A DNA stretch of 64,000 bases. Origin: Oleispira antarctica RB-8. Its GTDB lineage: Bacteria; Pseudomonadota; Gammaproteobacteria; Pseudomonadales; Oceanobacteraceae. The stretch is taken from positions 1,003,582 through 1,067,581 of the forward strand of contig FO203512.1 of NCBI GenBank assembly GCA_000967895.1, given 5' to 3'. Each line of letters starts with the position of its first letter. Position 1 is the stretch's first letter. The translations under genes were made by a program, and so were the position numbers. The notes beneath the pieces are model-generated. The model saw nothing but the letters and a program-made list of their open reading frames with translations. It ran no database searches and was not told the origin of the DNA. Below, piece by piece: positions 9,739-18,695 of the stretch.

Positions 9739-12055
9739 ACCATTCAATAAATTTTTCTGCGCTAATCGGTCTGGACAAGTAATAACCTTGAGCATAATCA
9801 CATTGAAATTGTTCAAGTAGTTCTAAACTTGCTTTATTTTCTACACCTTCGGCCACCACGCGAAGCCCTAATTTATGGCCAAGAGATATGGTGGATGCCA
9901 CAATATCTTGATCTTGCTGGCATTGATCCAGTTTTAATATAAACGTTTTATCAATTTTAAGTTCATCAACGGGTAAGTTCTTCAACTTGGCGAGTGATGA
10001 TTGGCCAATGCCATAGTCATCAACAGAGACCTCAAACCCCAGTGACTTTAAGTAGAATAAGCGTTCGGCAACAAGTTGCTCGTTGTCTGCTAAATCTCGT
10101 TCTGTTAGTTCAAGCGTTATCTGTACGGGTTCTACATTGAAATTGCTTAAGGTTGTTAATAAATACTCGATGAATTGTTCATGCTGAATATCTTGAGCGG
10201 ATAAGTTGATTGATACTTTAAATTTATGACCTAGCTGGTTCCAATGATCAACTTGTTTGATCACTTCTAATATTACCCAGCGAGTGAGTGTAGTGATTAA
10301 TCCAGACTTTTCTGCCAAGTTAATAAACAGCTCTGGGTTTACAAAATCGCCTTTGTTATTAATCCAACGAATTAAGGCTTCAAGTTTATCCACTTTGCCC
10401 GTTTTTATATTGAGCTTAGGCTGATAATTCATAAAGAGAGGACTGTTAGGGTTTTCTAGGGCCGCTTTTAACTCTTCAATTAAATGCAATTTGTAGAGAT
10501 AGATTTCATCATCACCCTGCTGATAAAGTCTAACTGATACTTGGTCTTTATAAGCATTTGAAACAGCCATGCTAGAGCGTCGTATTAATCGTTCTGCATC
10601 CGTCCCATGCTCAATAGAGTTTGCAATGCCGTAGTAGATCGAGAGCCTTATCTTAATGTCTGCTATCCAGAATGTTTTCTCAATTTCAATTTGTAATTGT
10701 TTAACAATGTCGTTAAGTATGTCGATGCTATTAATGGGAATGCAGATTAAAAATTCATCGATATTTATTCGAGCAGCAATGCTTTTGTGGTCATTGAGTG
10801 TGTTCAACTTTTCAATGTAAGCATTAATGCGAGAAGCTATCTCTATTAAAATCGCATCTGCATTTTTGGAGCCTATCGTATCGTTTAGCGCCTTAAATTT
10901 TTTAATATTGAAGGTAATTAATGCGAGATGAGTATTGTTTTTAAGATAAACGTCAATATTACTTAATATTTTATAGCGATTGAATAAACCTGTGAGCATA
11001 TCTCGTTCTGCTTGATACGTTATCTCCTTTTCTCTATTTTCGATTGCCGACCCCATCAAAACAAACCCTTCGTACAAGTCTGTAAATTCTGGGGGTAAAT
11101 TACTGCTTAATTTGGGAACTTCTAACTCTCCTTTGCCAATGTTTTTTGTCACGTTCATTAGAATGTTAAGAGGAGTTGATAAACCTTGAGACAATATTTT
11201 TGAAAGAGAAAACGCAATAATAATCACAACCAATGCAATTATTAATATAGACATAATAAGCTGATTAAAGTCACTTTTAATTTGTATTAAAGAGGCTGAT
11301 AAAATGGCATGAATATCATTCGAGCTGCTGAAGGCAATATTTTTATGATAATAATCCGATCGAGTTAATAACAAGTTCGGAGATTGTTGATTAATGCCGA
11401 ATTGAGTTGCAGTTAACAGCGCTTGCTGCTTTATGTCTTTGTCTTCAATACTTGATTCAATTATATGCTCTTTCTTTACCAGAGAGACTTCTAATGAAAT
11501 TAAGTTTTTTAGTTGTAATAACGCTGAATGGTCGAACTCAAAACCAATGACGGTATAGGCGATAACTCTAGGTGCTTTAACCGGAACGACAATAACTTGA
11601 TACACTTTATTGTCAATGCTAAGAATTTGTGCGTGAATGTTTTTGAAGGGAAGTTTTTTAATGTTATTTTCAATTACATCAGCGGAAAAAGAATATAACG
11701 AACTGCTCGTCAGCAAGTTTCCTTCTAAATCTAATATTAACATTAAATCAGCGTTAATCCGTTTACCGTGATTGAGTAATACGCTCTTAATTGTTTGCTT
11801 ATCTTCGGTTGCAACGGCTTGCTTAAAACCAAAGTCTGCAGCTAATACACTGGCCGTCGTGATCAATACTTGCTCTTGTAATCTGAGTGTTTGATTCAAT
11901 ACATTTTGTGCAACGTCTATTTTTTGTTCTATTTGAGCTTCTGCATAGTCGGCAAATCGGAACCAATTACTAATCGTTAAAAAGATAACGGTTAATAATA
12001 TTAAGCTTGTTGATAACCAAGTTATTTGTGTTTTGAAACTGAACTTAGTGTTCAT
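9713..12055 (-). CDS. Membrane GGDEF/EAL protein, probable c-di-GMP phosphodiesterase
   Basis: 780 residues: membrane segment about 12-32, periplasmic sensor of about 230 residues, second membrane segment near 268-288, HAMP, a GGDEF-like domain and a C-terminal EAL domain. The cyclase site is degraded (NIDEF in place of GGDEF), so that domain is probably regulatory. The EAL domain keeps its metal and catalytic residues: EALIRW, the Asn of INLSAQ, ELTERD, the DD of VDDYG, LKIDK, VAEGVE and AQGY, so it should hydrolyse c-di-GMP. It overlaps the cupredoxin gene by 11 bases upstream and the DUF3034 gene downstream, tying its sensing to periplasmic redox or gas-binding partners. Confidence 0.92.
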   Translation of the reverse strand: MNTKFSFKTQITWLSTSLILLTVIFLTISNWFRFADYAEAQIEQKIDVAQNVLNQTLRLQEQVLITTASVLAADFGFKQAVATEDKQTIKSVLLNHGKRINADLMLILDLEGNLLTSSSLYSFSADVIENNIKKLPFKNIHAQILSIDNKVYQVIVVPVKAPRVIAYTVIGFEFDHSALLQLKNLISLEVSLVKKEHIIESSIEDKDIKQQALLTATQFGINQQSPNLLLTRSDYYHKNIAFSSSNDIHAILSASLIQIKSDFNQLIMSILIIALVVIIIAFSLSKILSQGLSTPLNILMNVTKNIGKGELEVPKLSSNLPPEFTDLYEGFVLMGSAIENREKEITYQAERDMLTGLFNRYKILSNIDVYLKNNTHLALITFNIKKFKALNDTIGSKNADAILIEIASRINAYIEKLNTLNDHKSIAARINIDEFLICIPINSIDILNDIVKQLQIEIEKTFWIADIKIRLSIYYGIANSIEHGTDAERLIRRSSMAVSNAYKDQVSVRLYQQGDDEIYLYKLHLIEELKAALENPNSPLFMNYQPKLNIKTGKVDKLEALIRWINNKGDFVNPELFINLAEKSGLITTLTRWVILEVIKQVDHWNQLGHKFKVSINLSAQDIQHEQFIEYLLTTLSNFNVEPVQITLELTERDLADNEQLVAERLFYLKSLGFEVSVDDYGIGQSSLAKLKNLPVDELKIDKTFILKLDQCQQDQDIVASTISLGHKLGLRVVAEGVENKASLELLEQFQCDYAQGYYLSRPISAEKFIEWYESDEHVN

Positions 12056-12710
12056 GTAAATTCAGTTCTTCGAAGCTGTTTCTAGGTTCGGGGTTATCAA
12101 TGTTAATCATCAACGTTATTTCAGGTTTATTCAGCATTGCTTGGTCAATTGTGAATTCCCTATGTTTTGATAACCCAACACTGCTATTAGGGTGCCATAT
12201 TTTTAGTTGTGTCTGTAACGGCAAATCTTGTGTTAATGAAACCTCTCCTTTCTCATCGGACATGATTGTATGTTCGTTAGCAGCAACATAAATGTACCCA
12301 ACCATGGAGTCATGAATATTACAGCCCATAACGACCACGCCTTCTTTATCAAAGCGAAGCGGACTTTTTGGTTTTCCAGCATATAGCTTTAACTCAAATG
12401 TTTTTGCAGCTGAGAATGAATAAACATGATGGCGAATATCATCACTATTAGGAAAGCTGACAAGGCTGCCTTCTGGAACAATGAGTACATGAGGAGCAAA
12501 TTGTTTATCTATCTGATCCATAATATATATTGGATCTTCAGCTGATGACTTAACTGATGAGGATTTTGCAGTATATTCAATGACCGCATTCGGTAGAGGG
12601 TCGTTATGCTGATCAACGATTTTTAATCGAGTTTGACTAAAAGCGGGCTCTATCAAGCCAGCAGAACACAAGCTGAGAATTAAAAAAGATCGAAGTTTAA
12701 GAGTGAGCAT
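12045..12710 (-). CDS. Secreted cupredoxin-like (methylamine-utilization-type) protein
   Basis: 221 residues with a Sec signal peptide (about 1-25, AFSQ). The mature protein is a beta-sandwich of the plastocyanin-like kind often annotated methylamine utilization protein. Candidate type-1 copper ligands are His94 or His95 (IRHHVYSFS), Cys130, His133 and Met136 (GCNIHDSM). It would sit in the periplasm and may carry electrons or bind copper. It is the first gene of the operon and overlaps the GGDEF/EAL gene. No methylamine dehydrogenase genes are nearby, so the common annotation should not be read as a substrate. Confidence 0.82.
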   Translation of the reverse strand: MLTLKLRSFLILSLCSAGLIEPAFSQTRLKIVDQHNDPLPNAVIEYTAKSSSVKSSAEDPIYIMDQIDKQFAPHVLIVPEGSLVSFPNSDDIRHHVYSFSAAKTFELKLYAGKPKSPLRFDKEGVVVMGCNIHDSMVGYIYVAANEHTIMSDEKGEVSLTQDLPLQTQLKIWHPNSSVGLSKHREFTIDQAMLNKPEITLMINIDNPEPRNSFEELNLHEH

Positions 12711-12928
12711 GATGGCCTATGGTATTAGTGTTTGCTACTTAAAATCATAGTTATACATTAGCTAACTGTCTAATTTATAAGTCAAATTTTGAGCGTAATG
12801 ACGTTTGTTGAAAGGTTTTCTAGGCTGTTTTTAACTGAATATTAAAATTGTCCTATTTCTGCTATATCATAGGGTTAATTTTCGCTGTTCACGCATAATG
12901 TAATGGTTATTGTTATAAGGTATCAGTA

Positions 12929-13426
12929 ATGAGCAATTTTTCACCTAAGTCATTGCCAAAAATAACGTTGGATCGTACGGACCGACGTATTCTTGATGAG
13001 TTGCAAAAAGACGGAGCAATTTCAAACTTAGATCTGGCTGAAAAAGTGGGATTATCGCCTTCACCTTGCTCACGCCGTGTTAAGGCTCTACAAGAATCGG
13101 GTATCATTCAAAAAACGGTAGCGGTGTTAGACCCAAAATCGTTCGGTTTGGATTTAATGGCCATGATTTCTATTAGTATGGACCGTCATACGCCTGAACG
13201 TTTTGAAAACTTTGAAGCGATAGTTTCTGGATTTCCCGAAGTATTAGAGTGCTACATTATTACAGGCTCTAGTGCCGATTATTTATTAAAAGTCGTGGTG
13301 AAAGATATGGAAGGCTATCATCAGTTTTTATTGGGTAAATTAACCCGTATAGAAGGTGTGAGCGGCGTACATTCAAGTTTTGTGATGCGAAAAGTGGTCG
13401 ACTCGACACGCTTGCCTCTCAATTGA
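12929..13426 (+). CDS. Lrp/AsnC-family transcriptional regulator
   Basis: 165 residues. The N-terminal winged helix spans about 14-65 (DELQKDGAISNLDLAEKVGLSPSPCSRRVKAL) and the C-terminal RAM domain about 75-155 carries the effector and oligomer interface. ATG 12929 follows a TAAGG Shine-Dalgarno. The BASS transporter starts 43 bp downstream on the same strand, so this regulator probably controls that transporter in response to an amino acid or keto acid. The 218-base upstream gap holds no gene. Confidence 0.92.
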   Translation: MSNFSPKSLPKITLDRTDRRILDELQKDGAISNLDLAEKVGLSPSPCSRRVKALQESGIIQKTVAVLDPKSFGLDLMAMISISMDRHTPERFENFEAIVSGFPEVLECYIITGSSADYLLKVVVKDMEGYHQFLLGKLTRIEGVSGVHSSFVMRKVVDSTRLPLN

Positions 13427-13469
13427 TCGGGTGTATAGCGCGATGGAAATATAACGTTAGAAGGCATAT

Positions 13470-14351
13470 ATGGAATTTCTCCAAATTTTAACGCAATTAG
13501 TGCTCCCTATTAGTTTGGCTTTAATGATGTTCTCGTTAGGTCTCTCATTGAGTGCTAATGATTTTCGCCGCATTGCTGTATCTCCTCGTCCCGCGATCGT
13601 TGGGATTGTTATGCAACTATTGTTATTGCCACTTATCGCATGGATTTTGCTCATTGCTGTGCAATGGTTCATGCCAATATCCAATGAGCTAATTTTAGGT
13701 CTAATTATATTGGCAGCGTGCCCTGGTGGCGCAACTTCGAATATCATTTCACATTTGTCGGGTGGTGATGGCGCGCTATCGGTATCCATGACGGCTGTGG
13801 TGAGTTTGTTGATGCCGTTTATTCTACCGTTGAGCTTGGCGCTGCAGCTTGCGTGGTGGGATGAAACACTTAGTGTAGATTTTCCTGTTATGAAAACGGT
13901 TATGCAGCTATTGCTGATTACGGTTATTCCCGTATTACTTGGAATGTTAACGCGTGGGCGCTGGCTTGTTGTCGTTCTTCGTTTAGAACCAACGGTTAGA
14001 AAATTAACGGCGCTAATGTTTGTGCTTTTAGTGTTGTTCTTGATGCTTGAGCAATGGCCACAATTAAACGTATTGGGCTTTGAAGTTGCGGCATTATGTT
14101 TAAGCCTGTGTTTATGTTCAATGTTTGCCGCTTATCTGTTTGCGCGTTGTCTTAGTTTTGATAATAAAGTTATTAAAACCTTGTCGATTGAGGTGGGTGT
14201 TCAAAATGCAGGGATGGGTATTTTTATTGCAATAGGGGTATTAAACCAACCGATATTGGCTCTAGTGCCTTTGATGTATGGCTTAGTCATGAACATTCCA
14301 GCATTTAGTCTTATTGCAATTAATCTATATCGAAAAAGGAGCCAAAGTTAA
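13470..14351 (+). CDS. Bile acid:sodium symporter (BASS) family transporter
   Basis: 293 residues, about nine to ten hydrophobic segments, no signal peptide. The BASS core motif is present: CPGGATSNIISHLSGGD, then LSVSMTAVVSLL, which form the crossover helices and sodium sites. Family members move bile acids, pyruvate, pantoate or other organic anions, so the name says little about substrate. GAAGG precedes the ATG. Co-orientation with the Lrp-type regulator suggests an amino-acid-related or keto-acid substrate (inference). Confidence 0.88.
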   Translation: MEFLQILTQLVLPISLALMMFSLGLSLSANDFRRIAVSPRPAIVGIVMQLLLLPLIAWILLIAVQWFMPISNELILGLIILAACPGGATSNIISHLSGGDGALSVSMTAVVSLLMPFILPLSLALQLAWWDETLSVDFPVMKTVMQLLLITVIPVLLGMLTRGRWLVVVLRLEPTVRKLTALMFVLLVLFLMLEQWPQLNVLGFEVAALCLSLCLCSMFAAYLFARCLSFDNKVIKTLSIEVGVQNAGMGIFIAIGVLNQPILALVPLMYGLVMNIPAFSLIAINLYRKRSQS

Positions 14352-14483
14352 TCATGTTGGCTCACTTTGTCCTATTCTAAACGATGCAATTTCGGCACAG
14401 TCCGTTGTGTAGTTTCAGTGCTTAATTATGTTGTCTAAGCACTGGCCCTAATTCGATCATGCATAGATCTATTGATACATTTT

Positions 14484-14516
14484 AACCGCTGTGGCTTTTG
14501 TTATAGCGGTTTTTTT
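14484..14516 (+). terminator. Rho-independent terminator after the BASS gene
   Basis: AACCGCT (14484-14490) pairs with AGCGGTT (14505-14511) across a 14-base loop, followed by a run of seven T. It lies about 130 bases after the transporter stop and just before the end of the convergent LysR gene; only the plus direction has a T tract. Confidence 0.75.
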
Positions 14517-14523
14517 ATGTCTT

Positions 14524-15486
14524 TTATTCAGGTAAAAACTGAATCAGTTTAGTCATGCGTTCTCTGACCCATTGATGAGCCGTGTCGTGTTCTCGGCTTT
14601 TATGCCACAGCAATTGAATGCAGACTTTTGGATAACTAAAAGGCAGTGCTATGCATTGTAATGTAGCTTCTTTGTTCGCTTGTTGGCGGCGATTAAAATT
14701 TTGTGCAATACGCTTGGGCACGATAGCAATTAAGTCTGATTGAGTGATGATGCTAGGAATACTGACAAAGCTTGATACGAGCATGGTGAGATTGCGCGAA
14801 GGTAGATCTTTCCCCATTAGTTGCTCTATTGGTGTGCCGCGAAGGTGGCTTTGTTTATGAGCCAGACTTGAACGGGGCGTAAGGCTCACTTGTGGTAATG
14901 TTTCAAATTGTTTTAAGGTGATTTTACCGTTCAGCTGTGGGTGGTCTGCACGACAGATAATAACCAAATCTTCTTCGCTCATGACCAGTGATTGAAATTG
15001 TTGATCTCCAAAACCCACATAATCTAACGCAAAATCTAATCGACCCTCTTTGAGCTGAGCCGGAATATCATCAAGGTAGTCTGGCTGTAATTGCAATTTT
15101 ATGTTGGGTGCTTCTGCTTGCAGCCATTTATGAATCAAGGGGGCTATTAGGTATTCAGTGGCGCTATTTAATGAAATTTGCAACGTTTGCTCGCTGCTGC
15201 CTGGGTCAAAATTGCTCTCGATGCATCCTGCTTGTATTAAACGCAGTGCTGGCTGAATCGCTTGTTGCAGCTCTTGGGCTCTCGTCGTGGGTTTAAGTCC
15301 TTTAGCGGTGCGTACAAATAAGTCGTCATTAAACGTTTGGCGCAATCGCTTTAAAGCATTACTGACGGCTGGCTGACTCATAGCAAGTTGCTCCGCTGCT
15401 CGCGATAGATGTTGTTCCCGCATTAGGGCATCAAATACTGGGAGTAAATTAAGGTCTAGAGCGCGTAGATTGAGTTGCATAGTCAT
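14524..15486 (-). CDS. LysR-family transcriptional regulator
   Basis: About 320 residues. N-terminal helix-turn-helix: FDALMREQHLSRAAEQLAMS followed by QPAVSNALKRLRQTF, then the substrate-binding fold to the end. The sequence start resembles the NodD/LeuO-like subgroup (LRALDLNLLPVFDALM). A TTG at 15492 opens the frame; ATG 15486 or ATG 15480 is more likely. It is divergent from the sterol-desaturase-family gene 197 bases away, which is the natural candidate target, though no T-N11-A operator was singled out. Confidence 0.88.
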   Translation of the reverse strand: MTMQLNLRALDLNLLPVFDALMREQHLSRAAEQLAMSQPAVSNALKRLRQTFNDDLFVRTAKGLKPTTRAQELQQAIQPALRLIQAGCIESNFDPGSSEQTLQISLNSATEYLIAPLIHKWLQAEAPNIKLQLQPDYLDDIPAQLKEGRLDFALDYVGFGDQQFQSLVMSEEDLVIICRADHPQLNGKITLKQFETLPQVSLTPRSSLAHKQSHLRGTPIEQLMGKDLPSRNLTMLVSSFVSIPSIITQSDLIAIVPKRIAQNFNRRQQANKEATLQCIALPFSYPKVCIQLLWHKSREHDTAHQWVRERMTKLIQFLPE

Positions 15487-15683
15487 GCTCAAGTTAGGTT
15501 AATTGAAAACTAGCAATATTAGTTTGAGTGATAATGCTGTTTTGTATTATTGATTAGCCTTAAAAGCAAGGGCTGATATGCTAATGATTAGAAAAGAGTT
15601 TAGAAGTACAGAATAAATAGATGTGAATAAACTTGAAATAATAATGATGTGTATTCAGCTCCCGCATAGATGAGATCTTAACT

Positions 15684-16412
15684 ATGGCAAAAATGACATT
15701 AGAAGCAATGACGAGATTTCGTTATCTATACCGCACAGGTATCTCCAACGGTTACAGTGGTTGGATTCATATGCTGAGTGTATTAGCAGTAGGGTTGGGC
15801 ACAATCTTTTATAGTATGTCTCAAGTGCAATCAGCTTCATGGATGGAATGGATGGTTTTCCCATTAACCATGCTAGTTGTGAATTTTTCTGAGTATTATG
15901 CGCATCGTTGGTTGGGTCATAGAAAAACAAAATATGGAAAACTTTTTTATAGCCGACATACCGGGGATCATCACAGTTTCTTTTTAGAGCACTCAATGGA
16001 TTATGAAGCGGTTAGTGATTGGCGTGTCGTATTATTTCCGGTGTATTTAATTTTTGCCTTTTTATGTGGCTTGATTTTACCTGGCGGCTATCTGTTAAGT
16101 GAAGTCTTCAATATGAACGTGGCTTATATTTATGCGGCAGCAGGTATTAGTGGTTATCTGCTCTATGAGATTATGCATTTTAGTTATCATATACCTCGTA
16201 GACACTGGGCTGAGAAAATATTTTTAGTTATTCCAGGTTGGAAACAGTTACGTCATTTACATGTACTGCATCATAAACGTGACAAAATGGGCGAAGCCAA
16301 TTTTAATATTACGCTTCCTATTTTTGATGTGTTACTAGGCACGTTATTCTGGCAGCCGATTGCGGAGTTCGAAAAAGAGTATGCTTTTGAAGCAAAAGGC
16401 CGAACTAAATGA
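15684..16412 (+). CDS. Sterol desaturase / fatty-acid hydroxylase family protein
   Basis: 242-residue membrane di-iron protein. Histidine clusters HRWLGH (HX4H), HTGDHH (HX3HH) and HLHVLHH (HX3HH) fit the fatty-acid hydroxylase superfamily, with four or so membrane segments (25-45, 60-80, 120-150, 155-175). Relatives hydroxylate or desaturate sterols, carotenoids or acyl chains; the substrate here is unknown. Its stop TGA overlaps the ATG of the broken lysoplasmalogenase gene (ATGA), suggesting that the two were once a coupled lipid-modifying pair. Confidence 0.88.
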   Translation: MAKMTLEAMTRFRYLYRTGISNGYSGWIHMLSVLAVGLGTIFYSMSQVQSASWMEWMVFPLTMLVVNFSEYYAHRWLGHRKTKYGKLFYSRHTGDHHSFFLEHSMDYEAVSDWRVVLFPVYLIFAFLCGLILPGGYLLSEVFNMNVAYIYAAAGISGYLLYEIMHFSYHIPRRHWAEKIFLVIPGWKQLRHLHVLHHKRDKMGEANFNITLPIFDVLLGTLFWQPIAEFEKEYAFEAKGRTK

Positions 16413-16678
16413 AAAATACGATAATTGTTGGTCTTTTTCTTCTGGCGGTCGCGTGTGGTTATGCTTAGGTGGCAACGATTGCTTTCAGTACATCGCTAGT
16501 AAAAGATACCCTTTGGGTAAATGTGGGTGGTATCACATTCTTAATCGCTGATGCTTTAATCGGGGTAAATCGCTTTATTATGACATTTGATTATTCAACC
16601 ACTATTATTGTAACTGCTTATATTTCCGCTCAACTGATGATTGTGTGGGGTTTGTTATTTCATCGACACGGCGAATGA
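16409..16678 (+). pseudogene. Lysoplasmalogenase (YhhN/TMEM86 family) remnant
   Basis: ATG 16409 overlaps the previous stop (ATGA) and reads 19 codons of a hydrophobic start (MKNTIIVGLFLLAVACGYA) to an in-frame TAG at 16466-16468. The same frame then continues through 69 codons that resemble the C-terminal end of YhhN proteins (FLIADALIGVNRF, then AYISAQLMIVWGL). Intact YhhN is over 200 residues, so most of the middle is missing as well as a stop being present. Both halves sharing one frame and the ATGA coupling indicate decay of a real gene by internal deletion. A GTG at 16469 could in principle express the C-terminal piece alone. Confidence 0.7.
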
Positions 16679-16729
16679 ATTAAAATAAGCGTCAATAATC
16701 TCCTCTAACTTTGAAAAGTACTTTTAGCT

Positions 16730-17344
16730 ATGAATTTAAATGACGCTTTGGCTTTAATCGCCAGTTTTAGCAAAAAGAGCAGCGAGGTATTGACTGCGGA
16801 TGAGAATATGCTGGTTGATGGTAAGTCATTATCAACTTCCCTTTCCGAAGGTAGTCGTAAGGGATTACCGGTAGAGCTGATCCAATATATTGATGGGGTT
16901 TCTCCTGTCGAGGGATTGTCGTTAGAAGGCGTTGGGCATCCAGTAGAGCTTATTAAATCGGCTGATCTTGCTTGGCAGCCAAAGATGTTTGCTGAACTGT
17001 CGGCTGAGCTTCCTAAGTGGCAGGACGATTGGTTCTTAATTGCTCATGAAGGCGGCGATCCAATTATAGTGAAAACGTCTGAGCAGGGCGAAAATAGTCC
17101 AGTGTACAGTGCGATGCAAGGCATGGGCGATTGGGAGTTTGCACTGATAGCAGATTCTATTGGCCAGTTCTTAGTGTGTATCTGTGCGATACAGCATGCG
17201 TTGAATTTTCCAGGGCTAGGACAGCCTTTGGATGAAGATTTTAATTTAGCCCCAGCAGCGGCGAACTGGCTATTTCCATTTTTACGCCAACATGCGAATG
17301 CTCATTACGATGAGTGGGCATCGGTGTTCGAGAACTATTTATAA
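16730..17344 (+). CDS. SMI1/KNR4 (SUKH)-like protein
   Basis: 204 residues, no signal peptide or membrane segment. Residues 95-150 contain a SUKH-type core: WFLIAHEGGDPIIVKT, then VYSAMQGMGDWEFALIADS and FLVCICAIQHAL. SUKH proteins are frequent immunity proteins against contact-dependent toxins but also occur as solitary housekeeping or structural proteins. No toxin gene lies nearby, so an immunity role is not supported by context. Confidence 0.6.
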   Translation: MNLNDALALIASFSKKSSEVLTADENMLVDGKSLSTSLSEGSRKGLPVELIQYIDGVSPVEGLSLEGVGHPVELIKSADLAWQPKMFAELSAELPKWQDDWFLIAHEGGDPIIVKTSEQGENSPVYSAMQGMGDWEFALIADSIGQFLVCICAIQHALNFPGLGQPLDEDFNLAPAAANWLFPFLRQHANAHYDEWASVFENYL

Positions 17345-17384
17345 GAGCTCTAGATATCAAGTTATAAGAGCTCTTGATATCAAG
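17339..17384. repeat. 23-bp tandem duplication at the end of the SUKH-like gene
   Basis: Two adjacent 23-base units (17339-17361 and 17362-17384) differ at one base; the first unit begins in the last codons of the gene. The second unit with the following bases forms a near-perfect dyad centred on GATATC (about 17367-17390), giving a hairpin between this gene and the convergent SEC-C gene. Confidence 0.85.
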
Positions 17385-17401
17385 AACTCTCTATAATAAC
17401 G

Positions 17402-17737
17402 CTATTTAGAACAGCACTTCTTATATTTTTTGCCACTGCCGCATGAACAAGGATCGTTGCGGTTAGGGGTTTTCTCTAATACTACCGTGGTTGGCTTATT
17501 GAGCAGAACATCTAACTCAGAGATATTCTCTTCACCATCAGCATCTAATGTAATATTGGCAAAAAGCTCTAGTGCTTTTAATTGCTCTTCAACTTCCGCT
17601 TTTCTCGCTTCGTTGGTTACAGTAATTGCGATCGGGTACTTTTTAGAACCATGCTTAGTCGCTTGGTCGGTATTGTAGTTATAAGTACTGTAATCTGAAG
17701 GAAGCTCTATGCGCCCTTTGAAGAAAAATTTAGACAT
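17402..17737 (-). CDS. SEC-C motif protein, PBPRA1643 (SWIM/SEC-C) family
   Basis: 111 residues. The C-terminal zinc-binding SEC-C motif is complete ([16 protein letters not shown]), as in the tail of SecA. The N-terminal part ([13 protein letters not shown]) and overall length match the small PBPRA1643 family of gammaproteobacteria. The function is not established. Cytoplasmic, single gene, convergent with the SUKH-like gene. Confidence 0.82.
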   Translation of the reverse strand: MSKFFFKGRIELPSDYSTYNYNTDQATKHGSKKYPIAITVTNEARKAEVEEQLKALELFANITLDADGEENISELDVLLNKPTTVVLEKTPNRNDPCSCGSGKKYKKCCSK

Positions 17738-17963
17738 TGTGCTGGCCTGATATCATAACGGCTGTATAAAATTACAGCCTGAACGTGAGCAGTCTGTATT
17801 TGAGAGGGCGCATAATACAGGGTTTATTGTGTGATAGCTGTAAGAGATAGAGTAATGACACGGTTAAATTAAAAGATTAGGCGATGATGACCTTAAGGCC
17901 TTCGAGTTCTGTAGTAAAGCGCCCAAGCGTATAAAATGAATTAAATAAATCGAACAAAAAACG

Positions 17964-18695
17964 ATGCAAACAAAATCCTTTCGAGTAGACCGATACATTA
18001 GTAAGAAACTTAATATTAATCGACGTGATATTAAGTTGATGTTGGCGCAAGGCCGCTTGGTCATTAATGGCAATGTTATTCGAGACGTTACGACCATTGT
18101 TGAAGAATTTGATTGCGTTGTATTGGATGAAGAGGTCCTACAAGACAAGAAAGCGGTTTACATTATGATGAATAAACCAATAGGTGTCGTGAGTGCGACT
18201 AAAGACGAACGACATAAAACGGTGCTTGATTTATTGCCAAATGAATTAAAAGCCATGAATGGCGATCAGTATGATTTACACATAGTAGGTCGGTTGGACT
18301 TAAATACCTCGGGTTTATTGTTGCTGACCAATGATAGTCGCTGGTCACGAAAACTTATGTCGCCAGAAGCAAAAGTGAATAAGGTTTATCAAGTAACGTT
18401 GGAAAATGAGGTAACCGAAGAAACGGTGTCTGCTTTTTCTAATGGTATGTATTTTTCGTTTGAAGACATTACGACACAACCTGCCAAGTTAACGATATTA
18501 ACGAAGACATTGGTTGAGGTTGTTTTAACAGAAGGTAAGTATCATCAGATAAAGCGTATGTTCGGTCGCTTTAGAAACCCTGTTTTAGCCTTGCATCGAA
18601 GCTCAGTGGGTAACTTATCATTAGATCCATCTTTAGATACTGGGAAAAGCAGAGCACTCACATCAGATGAAGTGAGCGCAATTTTTAATAATTAG
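17964..18695 (+). CDS. RsuA-family rRNA pseudouridine synthase
   Basis: 243 residues: an S4 RNA-binding domain (about 7-60), then the pseudouridine synthase fold with catalytic Asp in GRLDLNTSGLLLLTND and the KMF motif in YHQIKRMFG. Length and layout fit RsuA (16S rRNA U516) better than RluB, E or F, but the exact target base is not certain from sequence. Its stop overlaps the end of the convergent outer-membrane protein gene by four bases. Confidence 0.85.
   Translation: MQTKSFRVDRYISKKLNINRRDIKLMLAQGRLVINGNVIRDVTTIVEEFDCVVLDEEVLQDKKAVYIMMNKPIGVVSATKDERHKTVLDLLPNELKAMNGDQYDLHIVGRLDLNTSGLLLLTNDSRWSRKLMSPEAKVNKVYQVTLENEVTEETVSAFSNGMYFSFEDITTQPAKLTILTKTLVEVVLTEGKYHQIKRMFGRFRNPVLALHRSSVGNLSLDPSLDTGKSRALTSDEVSAIFNN

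Noticed and set aside
12045-12710. True methylamine utilization role
   Set aside because: The common annotation rests on fold similarity; no mau structural genes are present.
16360-16551. 63-residue frame overlapping the sterol desaturase end
   Set aside because: Wrong frame for both the desaturase and the YhhN remnant; no domain or start signal.
16730-17344. Toxin-immunity locus suggested by the SUKH-like fold
   Set aside because: No polymorphic toxin, Rhs, CDI or T6SS gene is nearby.
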